Shown: positions 1 to 6,660, counted from the first letter of the stretch. The stretch: 11,644 nucleotides of DNA from Lachnospiraceae bacterium (GCA_017964745.1 JAGCRJ010000122.1:1-11644), one strand, 5' to 3'. Notes: a model not told the origin generated them from the letters alone. Program-made: numbers and translations.

Positions 1-2092
1 CATGAAGGAGATAGAAGTCTTTCTGCAGACTCATACCAGAGACCACATTCTTGTGGTGCTTGCGGAGGATGAGCCTGTTAATTCTTTCCCCGAGATCCTT
101 TGTTATGATGATGTAAAGATGACGGACGAAAACGGAAAGACCGTGACCGTACGTCGTGAAGTCGAGCCTCTCGCGGCAGATACAAGGGGTGAGAACAAAA
201 AGGAAATATTAAAGGCCATGAATACTGCGGTGATCAAGATCTGCGCAGCAATATTCGGTCTTAATTATGATGAACTCAGACAGCGGCACCGCGAACAAAA
301 GCTCCGCCGAATGGCGACGGTATTCGGAAGTATCGGTGCGGCTGTTCTTGCTTTTGCGATATTTGCAACGATCGCACTTATCAAGATCAGCAAACAGAAT
401 ATAACAATAAAGAATAATCTTGCCGTATCAATGGCAAATGTTTCCGGGCAGCTTCTCGAAGACGGAAGAAGGCTTGATGCCCTATATGCGGTAAGAAGCG
501 TTCTTTCGGAGGAGGGGGATTACAACAGCACGGCTCTGAGTGCACTGTATCAGGCATCGGGAGTATATGATGTATCGAGAGCATATTCACCTGCGGCCGA
601 CTATGATGCGGCAGCCTGGTTATATGATTTTAAGGTCTCATATGACAAGAAATATATCCTTTTAAACGATGCGGTATCATTCTATGTATATGATATCGAT
701 ACCGAGGAACTTATTCTGACCGGGAAGATAGATGTTCTTTCCGATGTGGCTTTTTGCGGCAATGAAGGACTTCTTGTAAGCGATGAAGAAGGAACCCGGT
801 ATTATCCTCTTTCCGGAGAAAAAAGCGTTGAGACGGATATTCCGGCAGGTATGTACCTTTATCAGTCACCCACGGACTTTATGTGTTTTGCGGTTTCAGA
901 TTCCGAGATAATCGGAGTGGGAGAAGAGGGAAATATTGTATTTGAGGAGGATCTGTCGGCATTCTTCGGAGGTGACGAAGTCAACTCCACAGGTGTGATT
1001 GTCGGCGGACAATACATCACCCTCTGCTTCAGCGGTTATGAAGGTGATTATATACTTGCTGCGGATCGCAGCAACGGATCCGTACTGTATTACTATATTG
1101 ACGATGAACAGACATATCCTTCCGCCGAGCTTTCGGACGGTGTGGTTTACACGGCGAAATCCCTCTTTGATTCTGAGGGAGGCCTTAACACAGAGGTTAC
1201 CGCAGTGGATCTCTCCGATCCGCGACAGAACTGGACGACCGAGATTGAAGGTTTCATGATCGAAAATGTCGAAATGACTCTGTCGGATGAATTCATTTAT
1301 CTTTGCAGCGCATACGAGGTTGCGGTACTTGACAGGGAAAACGGAAAAGTAATAAACCGCAATTCCTATCCGGAGCGTGTGGTCTCGGGATGGACGGAAG
1401 ACGACGGTTTTTACTTTATTGTTGAAGACGGCGATGTGTTTTATATAGCTGATTCTTACACGGGAAAGGTGACCGATGAATTCTTCGACATTGCTCCCGG
1501 AGCACTCGTCTCAAATGCATGTTATGTTGACGGAGATCTGTTCTGCAGTTTTGAGCAGGCGGATTATGTCACAAGATATTCAAATGAGATCAGCCCGTAT
1601 TCCGAGCAGCTGAGTGATTATTATGAAGGCGGCTATCATGATGATACGGATGCCTTCGGGTATCTGGAGGAGCATTTCGGATCAGGCGAAGATACACTTC
1701 TGATCGAGGATACTTTCTTTTCCGGTGATGAAAAGTATATATTCGCACTTCTTTCCGATCATACCGCAAGGATATATGATGCTAAGAGTATGGATTGCTT
1801 AACTTCATTCGAAACCGCAGATACGATGTTTGATGAGCTCGTATTCAGCGATATCACGGGCAGTTATATCCTGAGCGGTGAGAAGTCATATATATTCGAT
1901 GACCGTTTCCGTATCATATGTATAACGGACAGGATCGTTTGTGAGGAGGGTGACGGATTTATCCTCATGAACAATGAGCAGGAATTCTTCAGGGTACCGT
2001 ATCTTGACCGTAAGGAGCTTCTGGAAATTGCAGACAGGCTTCTTGAAGGATATGAACCTCCGAAGAACATCCGTGAAAAATACGGAATATAA
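1..2092 (+). CDS. TIR-domain / single-TM / beta-propeller-like protein (5' end outside window)
   Basis: The reading frame is open from the window edge and gives 696 residues from the first in-frame ATG at base 2. That Met is probably internal: the opening residues (MKEIEVFLQTHTRDHILVVL) read like the second half of a bacterial TIR domain, so the start lies upstream. Numbering from that Met: TIR C-terminal part and linker, about 1-100, with EVEPLAADTRG at 53-63, a stretch I recall from Clostridial TIR proteins; a strongly basic RQRHREQKLRR stretch at 93-103; one membrane span at about 104-129; a helical stalk at about 138-190 with the LLEDGRRLDALYAVRSVL pattern often found just before WD40 propellers; then about 480 residues of short beta-strand repeats (for example the blade near 580-600 with ARIYDAKS). 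By the positive-inside rule the TIR side is cytoplasmic and the propeller outside. Bacterial TIR domains are often NAD-cleaving enzymes or scaffolds; which applies is unknown because the catalytic half is missing here. A terminator follows directly. Confidence 0.75.
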   Translation, partial: MKEIEVFLQTHTRDHILVVLAEDEPVNSFPEILCYDDVKMTDENGKTVTVRREVEPLAADTRGENKKEILKAMNTAVIKICAAIFGLNYDELRQRHREQKLRRMATVFGSIGAAVLAFAIFATIALIKISKQNITIKNNLAVSMANVSGQLLEDGRRLDALYAVRSVLSEEGDYNSTALSALYQASGVYDVSRAYSPAADYDAAAWLYDFKVSYDKKYILLNDAVSFYVYDIDTEELILTGKIDVLSDVAFCGNEGLLVSDEEGTRYYPLSGEKSVETDIPAGMYLYQSPTDFMCFAVSDSEIIGVGEEGNIVFEEDLSAFFGGDEVNSTGVIVGGQYITLCFSGYEGDYILAADRSNGSVLYYYIDDEQTYPSAELSDGVVYTAKSLFDSEGGLNTEVTAVDLSDPRQNWTTEIEGFMIENVEMTLSDEFIYLCSAYEVAVLDRENGKVINRNSYPERVVSGWTEDDGFYFIVEDGDVFYIADSYTGKVTDEFFDIAPGALVSNACYVDGDLFCSFEQADYVTRYSNEISPYSEQLSDYYEGGYHDDTDAFGYLEEHFGSGEDTLLIEDTFFSGDEKYIFALLSDHTARIYDAKSMDCLTSFETADTMFDELVFSDITGSYILSGEKSYIFDDRFRIICITDRIVCEEGDGFILMNNEQEFFRVPYLDRKELLEIADRLLEGYEPPKNIREKYGI

Positions 2093-2096
2093 AAAC

Positions 2097-2129
2097 GTCC
2101 GGATCCAAGAAGGATCCGGACATTTTTTT
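2097..2129. terminator. Bidirectional intrinsic terminator after the TIR gene
   Basis: A perfect 10-bp stem (GTCCGGATCC at 2097-2106, GGATCCGGAC at 2112-2121) with a 5-base AAGAA loop is followed on the + strand by A and seven T (2123-2129). On the - strand the same stem is followed by G and five T (complement of 2091-2095), so it can also end the antitoxin/HTH transcript coming from the right. It begins 4 bases after the TIR gene stop codon. Confidence 0.93.
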
Positions 2130-2146
2130 GCGCGGTACATATATTA

Positions 2147-2335
2147 TCAGCCGTTTATTATCTCTTCCGGCTGTATATGTAAAACTGAACAGATAGCCAT
2201 GAGGTCATCCTTTTTGAGTCTTCCTGTGCCGTTGATGAAGCGGGTAAAGCTTCTGCCGAGTCCGGCCTTGTCGATGAGTCCGCGGATACTGATGCAGTGT
2301 TCTTCAAAGTAGTCTCTTACTCGTTCTTCAATCAT
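2147..2335 (-). CDS. Small XRE/Cro-like helix-turn-helix protein
   Basis: This 62-residue protein matches the pattern of a minimal XRE-type DNA-binding domain: an amphipathic first helix (VRDYFEEHCIS), then ISIRGLIDKAGLGRSFTRFINGTGRLKKDDLM..., where LIDKAGL-GRSFTRFING takes the place of the turn and recognition helix, and a closing LMAICSVLHIQPEEI that resembles the usual C-terminal helix of Cro/C1 domains. There is no room for a second domain. Its ATG overlaps the last 8 bases of the upstream RelB/DinJ-like gene (2328-2335), so translation is probably coupled; a GGGAG about 9 bases before the ATG, inside the upstream gene, can serve as ribosome binding site. It is the second gene of a two-gene unit ending at the bidirectional terminator. 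A role as regulator or as antitoxin partner is inference; it does not look like a RelE/YafQ toxin, which would be about 90 residues with a basic beta-sheet core. Confidence 0.75.
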   Translation of the reverse strand: MIEERVRDYFEEHCISIRGLIDKAGLGRSFTRFINGTGRLKKDDLMAICSVLHIQPEEIING

Positions 2336-2543
2336 TTTCTTTGTCTCCCTTTTGTGGCTTTTCTTTGTCCTTGTCCATATCGGAGAGGGTAAGGGTAAAG
2401 GGGATTCCGTTCTTGTTGATGATCTGGTGGTAGAGAGTGTTGATCACAACGGACACGGGAATACCGAGCTGACGCATGATGTCTTCAGCCTGATCCTTCA
2501 CATCTTCATCTATTCTGGCACTGACTGTCGCAGTTTTCGCCAT
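2328..2543 (-). CDS. RelB/DinJ-family antitoxin-like ribbon-helix-helix protein
   Basis: A protein of 71 residues. The segment KTATVSARIDEDVKDQAEDI followed by MRQLGIPVSVVINTLYHQII and NKNGIPFTL matches the RelB/DinJ antitoxin pattern: a beta strand that binds DNA (TATVSARID), two helices, and the GIPF signature. The last 17 residues are a charged, probably disordered tail (DMDKDKEKPQKGDKEND), where such antitoxins usually bind and wrap their toxin. The start at 2543 is chosen because GGAGG lies 8 bases upstream; the longer frame to 2594 would start inside the promoter. In the DinJ-YafQ and RelB-RelE families an mRNA-cleaving toxin gene follows; here the next gene, overlapping by 8 bases, is an XRE-like protein instead. 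It is probably autoregulated through the inverted repeats at 2579-2608. Confidence 0.85.
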   Translation of the reverse strand: MAKTATVSARIDEDVKDQAEDIMRQLGIPVSVVINTLYHQIINKNGIPFTLTLSDMDKDKEKPQKGDKEND

Positions 2544-2565
2544 GATGAATTCCTCCGATGATGAT

Positions 2566-2594
2566 ATTATATACCTGTGTATTGCAAACTGCAA
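2566..2594 (-). promoter_or_regulatory. Sigma-A-type promoter of the antitoxin/HTH pair
   Basis: Reading the - strand, TTGCAG (2594-2589) and TATAAT (2571-2566) are separated by exactly 17 bases, a near-consensus vegetative promoter. The start of transcription would be near 2559, about 16 bases before the antitoxin ATG, leaving just room for the GGAGG site. Confidence 0.8.
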
Positions 2595-2608
2595 GACAAC
2601 CGCAATAC
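2579..2608. promoter_or_regulatory. Candidate operator: nested inverted repeats over the -35 region
   Basis: GTATTGC (2579-2585) and GCAATAC (2602-2608) form a 7-bp perfect inverted repeat with a 16-base spacer. Nested in it, TTGCA (2582-2586) and TGCAA (2590-2594) form a second small inverted repeat that includes the -35 hexamer. Ribbon-helix-helix antitoxins commonly repress their own promoter by binding short inverted repeats here; the XRE-like partner could also bind. The assignment is by position and symmetry only. Confidence 0.5.
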
Positions 2609-2656
2609 ATTTTTAAGACTTTTGGATCAGGATCGGTTCCCGGAAGCGTTTTATCC

Positions 2657-2685
2657 TTGCTTTACGGGCATCCGTGGTATAAAAT
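2657..2685 (+). promoter_or_regulatory. Probable malQ promoter
   Basis: TTGCTT (2657-2662) and TAAAAT (2680-2685) are 17 bases apart. An overlapping TATAAA at 2678-2683 would give a spacer of 15. Transcription would start near 2692, giving a leader of about 65 bases before malQ. Confidence 0.55.
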
Positions 2686-2692
2686 AGCATTC

Positions 2693-2706
2693 AGAAAACG
2701 GTTTCC
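2693..2706 (+). promoter_or_regulatory. Candidate cre / LacI-family operator at the malQ transcription start
   Basis: AGAAAACGGTTTCC matches the common catabolite-responsive element pattern TGNAANCGNNNNCA at all defined positions except the first and last bases, and has imperfect dyad symmetry (GAAA/TTTC around ACGG). It sits at the predicted +1 of malQ, where CcpA or a MalR-like LacI-family protein would be expected to block transcription. This is inference from position and pattern. Confidence 0.4.
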
Positions 2707-2757
2707 GAGTTTCTTATGGGGATCCTTACCGGGATTCTTTTTGAGGGAGATTTATAT

Positions 2758-4281
2758 ATGGCTGTGAAAAAAGAAAACATCAGAAGAGCGGGAGTACTGC
2801 TTCCCGTTTCATCGCTTCCGTCGCCGTACGGAATAGGCACCTTCGGAAAGGCGGCATATGACTGGATCGATTATCTTAAGGCTTCCGGTCAGTCGCTCTG
2901 GCAGATTCTTCCGCTCGGTCCCACGGGATACGGTGATTCACCTTATCAGAGTTTCTCTACCTTTGCGGGAAATCCTTATTTCATCGATCTTGAGAAGCTG
3001 ATGGAAGAGGGGCTTATAAAGCGCAGCGAATGCAATGCACTTGACTGGGGCGGCAGCGAGAGATATGTCGATTATGAGAAGATGTTCGTCTCACGTTTTG
3101 CGATGCTCAAGAAGGCTTATCAGCGTGCGGTGAAGGCAGGCCTTTTAAAGGACGAAGCCTATCTTTCCTTTTGCAGAAAGAATAAGTCCTGGCTGGACGA
3201 CTATTCGCTCTACATGGCGCTGAAGAATCACTTCGGCGGAAAGAGCTATCTGCTCTGGGACGATGATATCCGCCTTCGTGAAAAGAAAGCACTGGAGAAG
3301 TATGCGAAGCTTCTTGCATCCGATATCGATTTCTACAGGTTCCAGCAGTTCGAGTTCAGTAAGCAGTGGAAAGCACTCAAGAAGTATGCGAACGATAATG
3401 GGATAATGATAGTCGGAGACATCCCCATTTATGTCGCACCTGACGGGGCTGACACCTGGTCCGATCCCAAGCTGTTTCAGCTTGACGAAAAAGGATACCC
3501 GATCGCGGTTGCGGGATGCCCTCCGGATCAGTTCACCGCGGACGGCCAGCTCTGGGGAAATCCTCTTTATGACTGGGACTACCATAAGAAGACAGGATAC
3601 AAATGGTGGATGAAGAGATTGAAGGCATGCTTCGATATGTATGACATCGTGCGTATAGATCACTTCAGGGGCTTCTACTCATACTGGTCGGTTCCCTACG
3701 GAGATAAGAATGCACGCGGAGGAAAATGGATCAAGGGTCCCGGACTCGATCTTTTCAATGTGATGAAGGAAAAACTCGGCGACAGACCCGTTATCGCAGA
3801 GGATCTCGGATTCCTCACGGACGGTGTCATCAGGATGGTCGAAAAGACAGGCTATCCCGGAATGAAGGTTCTGCAGTTCGGATTCGATCCGTCCGGTAAC
3901 AGCGAGCATACGCCCCATGCCTTCCGCAGGAATTTTGTGGTCTATACGGGAACGCACGATAACGATACGATCCTGCACTGGTCACTTAACTGCGACAGGA
4001 AGATCGCAAAGTATGCGATGAAGTACACGGGAGTAAAGAAGCGCTCCGAGCTACCCGATGCACTGATAAGAGCCTGCTATGCAAGCGTTGCCGATACCTG
4101 CATCATTCCTCTCCAGGATTACCTCGGACTTGATAATGAGGCGCGTATCAATACGCCTTCGACCCTCGGTGATAACTGGAAATGGAGGAGTACCTATTCG
4201 GACTGGACGGTGAAGCTTTCAAAGCGGATGAACAAACTCGTAAAGCTCTACGGAAGGTACGGCGCGGCAGCACCGCGATAA
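2758..4281 (+). CDS. malQ: 4-alpha-glucanotransferase (amylomaltase, GH77)
   Basis: A 507-residue cytoplasmic enzyme, the usual length for bacterial GH77 amylomaltase. It moves alpha-1,4-glucan segments between maltodextrins and releases glucose, feeding glycogen or maltose breakdown. The N-terminus (RRAGVLLPVSSLPSPYGIGTFG) and the GPTGYGDSPYQSFSTFAGNP stretch are characteristic of the family. The catalytic residues are visible: nucleophile D301 in VRIDHFRGF, acid/base E348 in VIAEDLG, and transition-state stabiliser D401 in TGTHDNDT; the spacings agree with those known for Thermus amylomaltase. The start at 2758 is preferred over the ATG at 2716 because GAGGGAGA (2743-2750) lies 7 bases upstream and the family begins near this Met. 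It is a single-gene unit with its own promoter, a possible cre site and a terminator. No other maltose or glycogen genes are in the window. Confidence 0.97.
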   Translation: MAVKKENIRRAGVLLPVSSLPSPYGIGTFGKAAYDWIDYLKASGQSLWQILPLGPTGYGDSPYQSFSTFAGNPYFIDLEKLMEEGLIKRSECNALDWGGSERYVDYEKMFVSRFAMLKKAYQRAVKAGLLKDEAYLSFCRKNKSWLDDYSLYMALKNHFGGKSYLLWDDDIRLREKKALEKYAKLLASDIDFYRFQQFEFSKQWKALKKYANDNGIMIVGDIPIYVAPDGADTWSDPKLFQLDEKGYPIAVAGCPPDQFTADGQLWGNPLYDWDYHKKTGYKWWMKRLKACFDMYDIVRIDHFRGFYSYWSVPYGDKNARGGKWIKGPGLDLFNVMKEKLGDRPVIAEDLGFLTDGVIRMVEKTGYPGMKVLQFGFDPSGNSEHTPHAFRRNFVVYTGTHDNDTILHWSLNCDRKIAKYAMKYTGVKKRSELPDALIRACYASVADTCIIPLQDYLGLDNEARINTPSTLGDNWKWRSTYSDWTVKLSKRMNKLVKLYGRYGAAAPR

Positions 4282-4284
4282 AGA

Positions 4285-4317
4285 AAACAAGTCGGGAGAT
4301 TTTCTCCCGACTTGTTT
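4285..4317. terminator. Bidirectional terminator shared by malQ and the CYTH gene
   Basis: A perfect 15-bp inverted repeat (left arm 4285-4299, right arm 4303-4317, three-base loop) built on AAGTCGGGAGA/TCTCCCGACTT. On the + strand the stem ends in GTTTATTT, on the - strand in GTTTTCTTTA, so it serves both convergent genes. The arm overlaps the TAA stop of the CYTH gene (4316-4318), so the hairpin starts within that stop codon. Confidence 0.9.
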
Positions 4318-4813
4318 ATTTCTGTATTTCCTGCATTGCCATGTATGAGTTGTGGTACTGCGGCTCGTAAGTGACCTCTTCTCCGAACCACTCGGGAGGA
4401 AGGAAGGTCTGCGCCGCCTCCACGCTTCCGAATTCGACCTCCGCCATTACAAGAGGAGCGAAGGGTTTATCGAATACATCGAGCTCGATCGTCAGCGTAT
4501 ATTCATCGGGCGGCTTGGGCGTGCCCTCTATTACCTGCGGATGATCCAGGGGGATGAGGTATCTTTTCTTGGATATTACATTGCCGTCAGCTTTGGTGAG
4601 GAGATGATAGTATGCTTCGGAGGTGAGCTGGTGATTGACTTCCTCCCTTGCCATCATTCCCGATCCCTTATAGGTGAGGTAGAAATTATCGTCCTCCCTG
4701 CGGATCCTGACCACCGGGCTGGTGCAGAGGTATGCCTGTTCGATCTTGCGTACCTGGTACTGCTCGAGATCCTCGGGCAGCTTGTCTATCAAAAACTTTC
4801 TTTCTATTTCCAT
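4316..4813 (-). CDS. CYTH-domain protein (probable triphosphate-binding phosphohydrolase)
   Basis: The 165-residue protein is a single CYTH / triphosphate-tunnel domain. It begins with the hallmark ExExK (E2-I-E4-R-K6) and carries the expected alternating charged residues on successive beta strands: R36 and R38 in VVRIRR, K49 in YLTYKG, K82-K83-R84, E110 and D112 in TIELDVF, E125 and E127 in MAEVEF, and the C-terminal HNSYMA that resembles the family's YKNS-LA ending. Such proteins bind triphosphates with divalent metals in the tunnel; most small bacterial members studied hydrolyse inorganic triphosphate, others thiamine triphosphate or, rarely, make cAMP. The exact substrate cannot be read from sequence. 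It is the last gene of a three-gene operon, 15 bases after the DJ-1 gene; an AGGA ahead of the ATG is a moderate ribosome binding site. Confidence 0.88.
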   Translation of the reverse strand: MEIERKFLIDKLPEDLEQYQVRKIEQAYLCTSPVVRIRREDDNFYLTYKGSGMMAREEVNHQLTSEAYYHLLTKADGNVISKKRYLIPLDHPQVIEGTPKPPDEYTLTIELDVFDKPFAPLVMAEVEFGSVEAAQTFLPPEWFGEEVTYEPQYHNSYMAMQEIQK

Positions 4814-4828
4814 AACGTATTTCCTGTC

Positions 4829-5395
4829 CTACTTTGCGGGAGCCTTGTAAACGATTGCCTCCGCGATGCTGTCTGCTTTTTCGCGCCCTGACATGATAGA
4901 GGTTATCGCAAGCGCGAATTCGATTGATGCTCCCATTCCCTGTCCGGTGATTATTCCGGAATCTATCTCAACGGGAGCGTGGGTTACTATTGCTCCGCCT
5001 TCTTCGAGGTGGGATTCGAAAGAAGGATGTGAGGTCGCCTTCCTTCCCATGAGGAATCCCCTGTGGGCGAAGATGCTCGGAGCCGCGCAGATGGCTGCGA
5101 TGTATTTGCCCGCTCCGTAGAAGCTTCCGATCATGTCGATGAGCTCCTCACACTTTTCAAGGTTCTCCGTTCCGACCTTTCCGCCGGGAAGAACGAGCAT
5201 GTTGTAGTCGTCCTGATCGATATCGGCGATGATCTTGTCGGCCTTTATAACAATGCCGTGAGAGCCGTTAACTTCGAGCCTTCCGGATATTGACACCATG
5301 TCAATATCTACTCCGGCGCGCCTGAGGATGTCCACAACGGTAAGTCCTTCGATCTCTTCAAATCCGTCTGCCATAAAGATTGCTATCTTGTTCAT
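4829..5395 (-). CDS. DJ-1/PfpI-family protein
   Basis: A 188-residue protein of the DJ-1/ThiJ/PfpI superfamily, the typical length for bacterial DJ-1 homologues. Visible family features: KIAIFMADGFEEIEGLT with E16 equivalent to human DJ-1 E18; the nucleophile elbow AAICAAPS with C103, equivalent to C106; ATSHP with H123; and the C-terminal GIITGQGMGASIEFALAI. Members have been reported as glyoxalases or protein/nucleotide deglycases and as redox-sensing proteins; the assignment to any one reaction is disputed and is not decided here. The start has GGAGG 6 bases upstream, within the end of the DUF4317 gene, whose stop is separated by a single base (5396), so the two are translationally coupled. 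It is followed 15 bases on by the CYTH gene. Confidence 0.92.
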   Translation of the reverse strand: MNKIAIFMADGFEEIEGLTVVDILRRAGVDIDMVSISGRLEVNGSHGIVIKADKIIADIDQDDYNMLVLPGGKVGTENLEKCEELIDMIGSFYGAGKYIAAICAAPSIFAHRGFLMGRKATSHPSFESHLEEGGAIVTHAPVEIDSGIITGQGMGASIEFALAITSIMSGREKADSIAEAIVYKAPAK

Positions 5396-5396
5396 A

Positions 5397-6530
5397 TCAT
5401 GCCTCCGAATCAGATCTTACGTTTATTCCGTTAACGACCACTTCTCCGTTCAGCTCGATGACTATGCAGTCCTTGCCGTCCACGTTCTGTTCGTTCACAA
5501 GGTCCGTTCTGTCCGGCTTGACCTTGATGACGACATCGGGTGTTTTGACATCGAAGCTTCTCGAACTGTAGATGTTGCTCATCATAAGGGGCCTGTCCTC
5601 GGGAGCTACCTTTTCGTAGGTGTCCTCGAAGGTCTTGAGCTTTTTGTTGCTTGCACCGCTTCCCTCGAGAAGATCCCTTATGTCGTTCTTTTCCATAGTG
5701 AGGGGAGCAAGCTGTTCCCCCGCATCGGCGATCATCCTGGACATTTCCTCGTGGATGTTCTTGACGCTTCCGAAGCTGCATTCGTTTCCGAGTGTCTCTT
5801 CGACGATGGCTTCAAAGGTTTCCTTCTGTGAGCTTGCACTCATGGGTTCGCATGCCCCGAGCATCAGCTCGATGAACTGTTCGTTGAGGTTCTCGGCATC
5901 CTTGGAATAGTACATGATGGAGTGAATGTCGCTTCCGCGGTCGTTGAAAGCCGGGAACAGGTATCCGAGAGCGGGGAGCTTTACGATCCAGTCCCTCTTC
6001 CTGTCGTGGAATTCTCCGGACTTAGGGTCAAAGGAAAGAGCGGCTTCGGTCAGGTCCACGGGACAGATGACGGTGAGGATGTATTCGTATACATCTTCCG
6101 ATGCATCATCGTTTACGGCGCCGTCTTTGGTCTTGCCGGGAACATCGTAAATGTCATGAGCCACAAGGATGAGGTAATTTCCGACATACTCGAAGGATGA
6201 GATTATGCGGTTGTAATAATCGTCGAGCAGATCGTCATCCTTAAGACCGGATTCCCTGAGCTTTAAAAGGAATTCCTGCTGGCCTCCCTTTTTCTCGGCC
6301 TCGTTCATGATATCCAGTGTCAGTGCACTTTTTCCGACGGTTCCGGAGAGAGCCTTTCTGAAGATATCGAAGTATTTGTACATCTCCTCTTCGGGAATCT
6401 GTGTGAAGGGCTTGGCAAATACCGCTTTTTTATTCTTTTCCGCGTCAACATAGCATCCTGCGATCCTCGTGACGGAACAGTTCTTGGGTGTGTAGAGCTT
6501 TTTGATCTCACCGAGTTCAGATTTGATCAT
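5397..6530 (-). CDS. DUF4317-family protein of unknown function
   Basis: A 377-residue protein, soluble by inspection (no signal peptide or membrane span). I recognise the N-terminus (IKSELGEIKKLYTPKNCSVT, then RIAGCYVDAEKNKK) and the middle (YNRIISSFEYVGNYLILVAHD) as the DUF4317 family, widespread in Lachnospiraceae and relatives and of no known function. Other visible segments: a conserved-looking VICPVDLTEAALSF stretch, a PALGYLFPAFNDRGSDIHSIMYY stretch, an acidic helical region, and a C-terminal part (VVIKVKPDRTDLV...CIVIELNGEVVVNGINV) that reads as a small beta domain. The start at 6530 has GGAGG 6 bases upstream; the longer frame to 6689 would run into the divergent HD-GYP gene. It is the first gene of an operon with the DJ-1 and CYTH genes, which hints at a housekeeping or stress role, but no function can be given. 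Confidence 0.9.
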   Translation of the reverse strand: MIKSELGEIKKLYTPKNCSVTRIAGCYVDAEKNKKAVFAKPFTQIPEEEMYKYFDIFRKALSGTVGKSALTLDIMNEAEKKGGQQEFLLKLRESGLKDDDLLDDYYNRIISSFEYVGNYLILVAHDIYDVPGKTKDGAVNDDASEDVYEYILTVICPVDLTEAALSFDPKSGEFHDRKRDWIVKLPALGYLFPAFNDRGSDIHSIMYYSKDAENLNEQFIELMLGACEPMSASSQKETFEAIVEETLGNECSFGSVKNIHEEMSRMIADAGEQLAPLTMEKNDIRDLLEGSGASNKKLKTFEDTYEKVAPEDRPLMMSNIYSSRSFDVKTPDVVIKVKPDRTDLVNEQNVDGKDCIVIELNGEVVVNGINVRSDSEA

Positions 6531-6574
6531 ATAATGCCTCCGACTGAAATTTGCCCATGGGGCAGCACCTGAAT

Positions 6575-6603
6575 ATTTTATCATATTTTTGGATTTTTTA
6601 CAC
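6575..6603 (-). promoter_or_regulatory. Weak candidate promoter for the DUF4317 operon
   Basis: On the - strand TAAAAT (6580-6575) is a plausible -10, with GTGTAA (6603-6598) 17 bases upstream as a poor -35. The surrounding DNA is very AT-rich (T runs at 6586-6599). Transcription would start near 6568, leaving a leader of about 38 bases. It lies back to back with the HD-GYP promoter. Confidence 0.4.
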
Positions 6604-6613
6604 AGATTGGGGG

Positions 6614-6619
6614 TATAAT
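6614..6619 (+). promoter_or_regulatory. -10 element (TATAAT) of the HD-GYP-pyrE operon
   Basis: A consensus TATAAT at 6614-6619, with the HD-GYP start codon at 6661, puts transcription start near 6626 and the leader at about 35 bases. No good -35 is seen: TTGGAT at 6589-6594 is 19 bases away. An activator or another upstream element may help. Confidence 0.5.
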
Positions 6620-6660
6620 ATAAGGGCTTGTTACGCTCTGCAGTCGCAAGGAGACCGTTG

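Noticed and set aside
2544..2594. N-terminal extension of the antitoxin frame to 2594
   Set aside because: This start would fall in the -35 element; the Met at 2543 has GGAGG and matches the family start.
2716..2757. Earlier malQ start at 2716
   Set aside because: There is no ribosome binding site, and the added 14 residues do not match the family; 2758 has GAGGGAGA upstream.
3145..3663. 172-codon open frame on the - strand
   Set aside because: Antisense to the core of malQ, whose motifs are intact; no family resemblance.
4352..5831. Open frames on the + strand at 4352-4891 and 5298-5831
   Set aside because: They are antisense to the CYTH, DJ-1 and DUF4317 genes, all of which show family motifs and ribosome binding sites.
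6628..6660. TTG start of the HD-GYP gene at 6628
   Set aside because: It lies about 9 bases after the -10 element, leaving no room for a ribosome binding site; ATG 6661 has AAGGAG.
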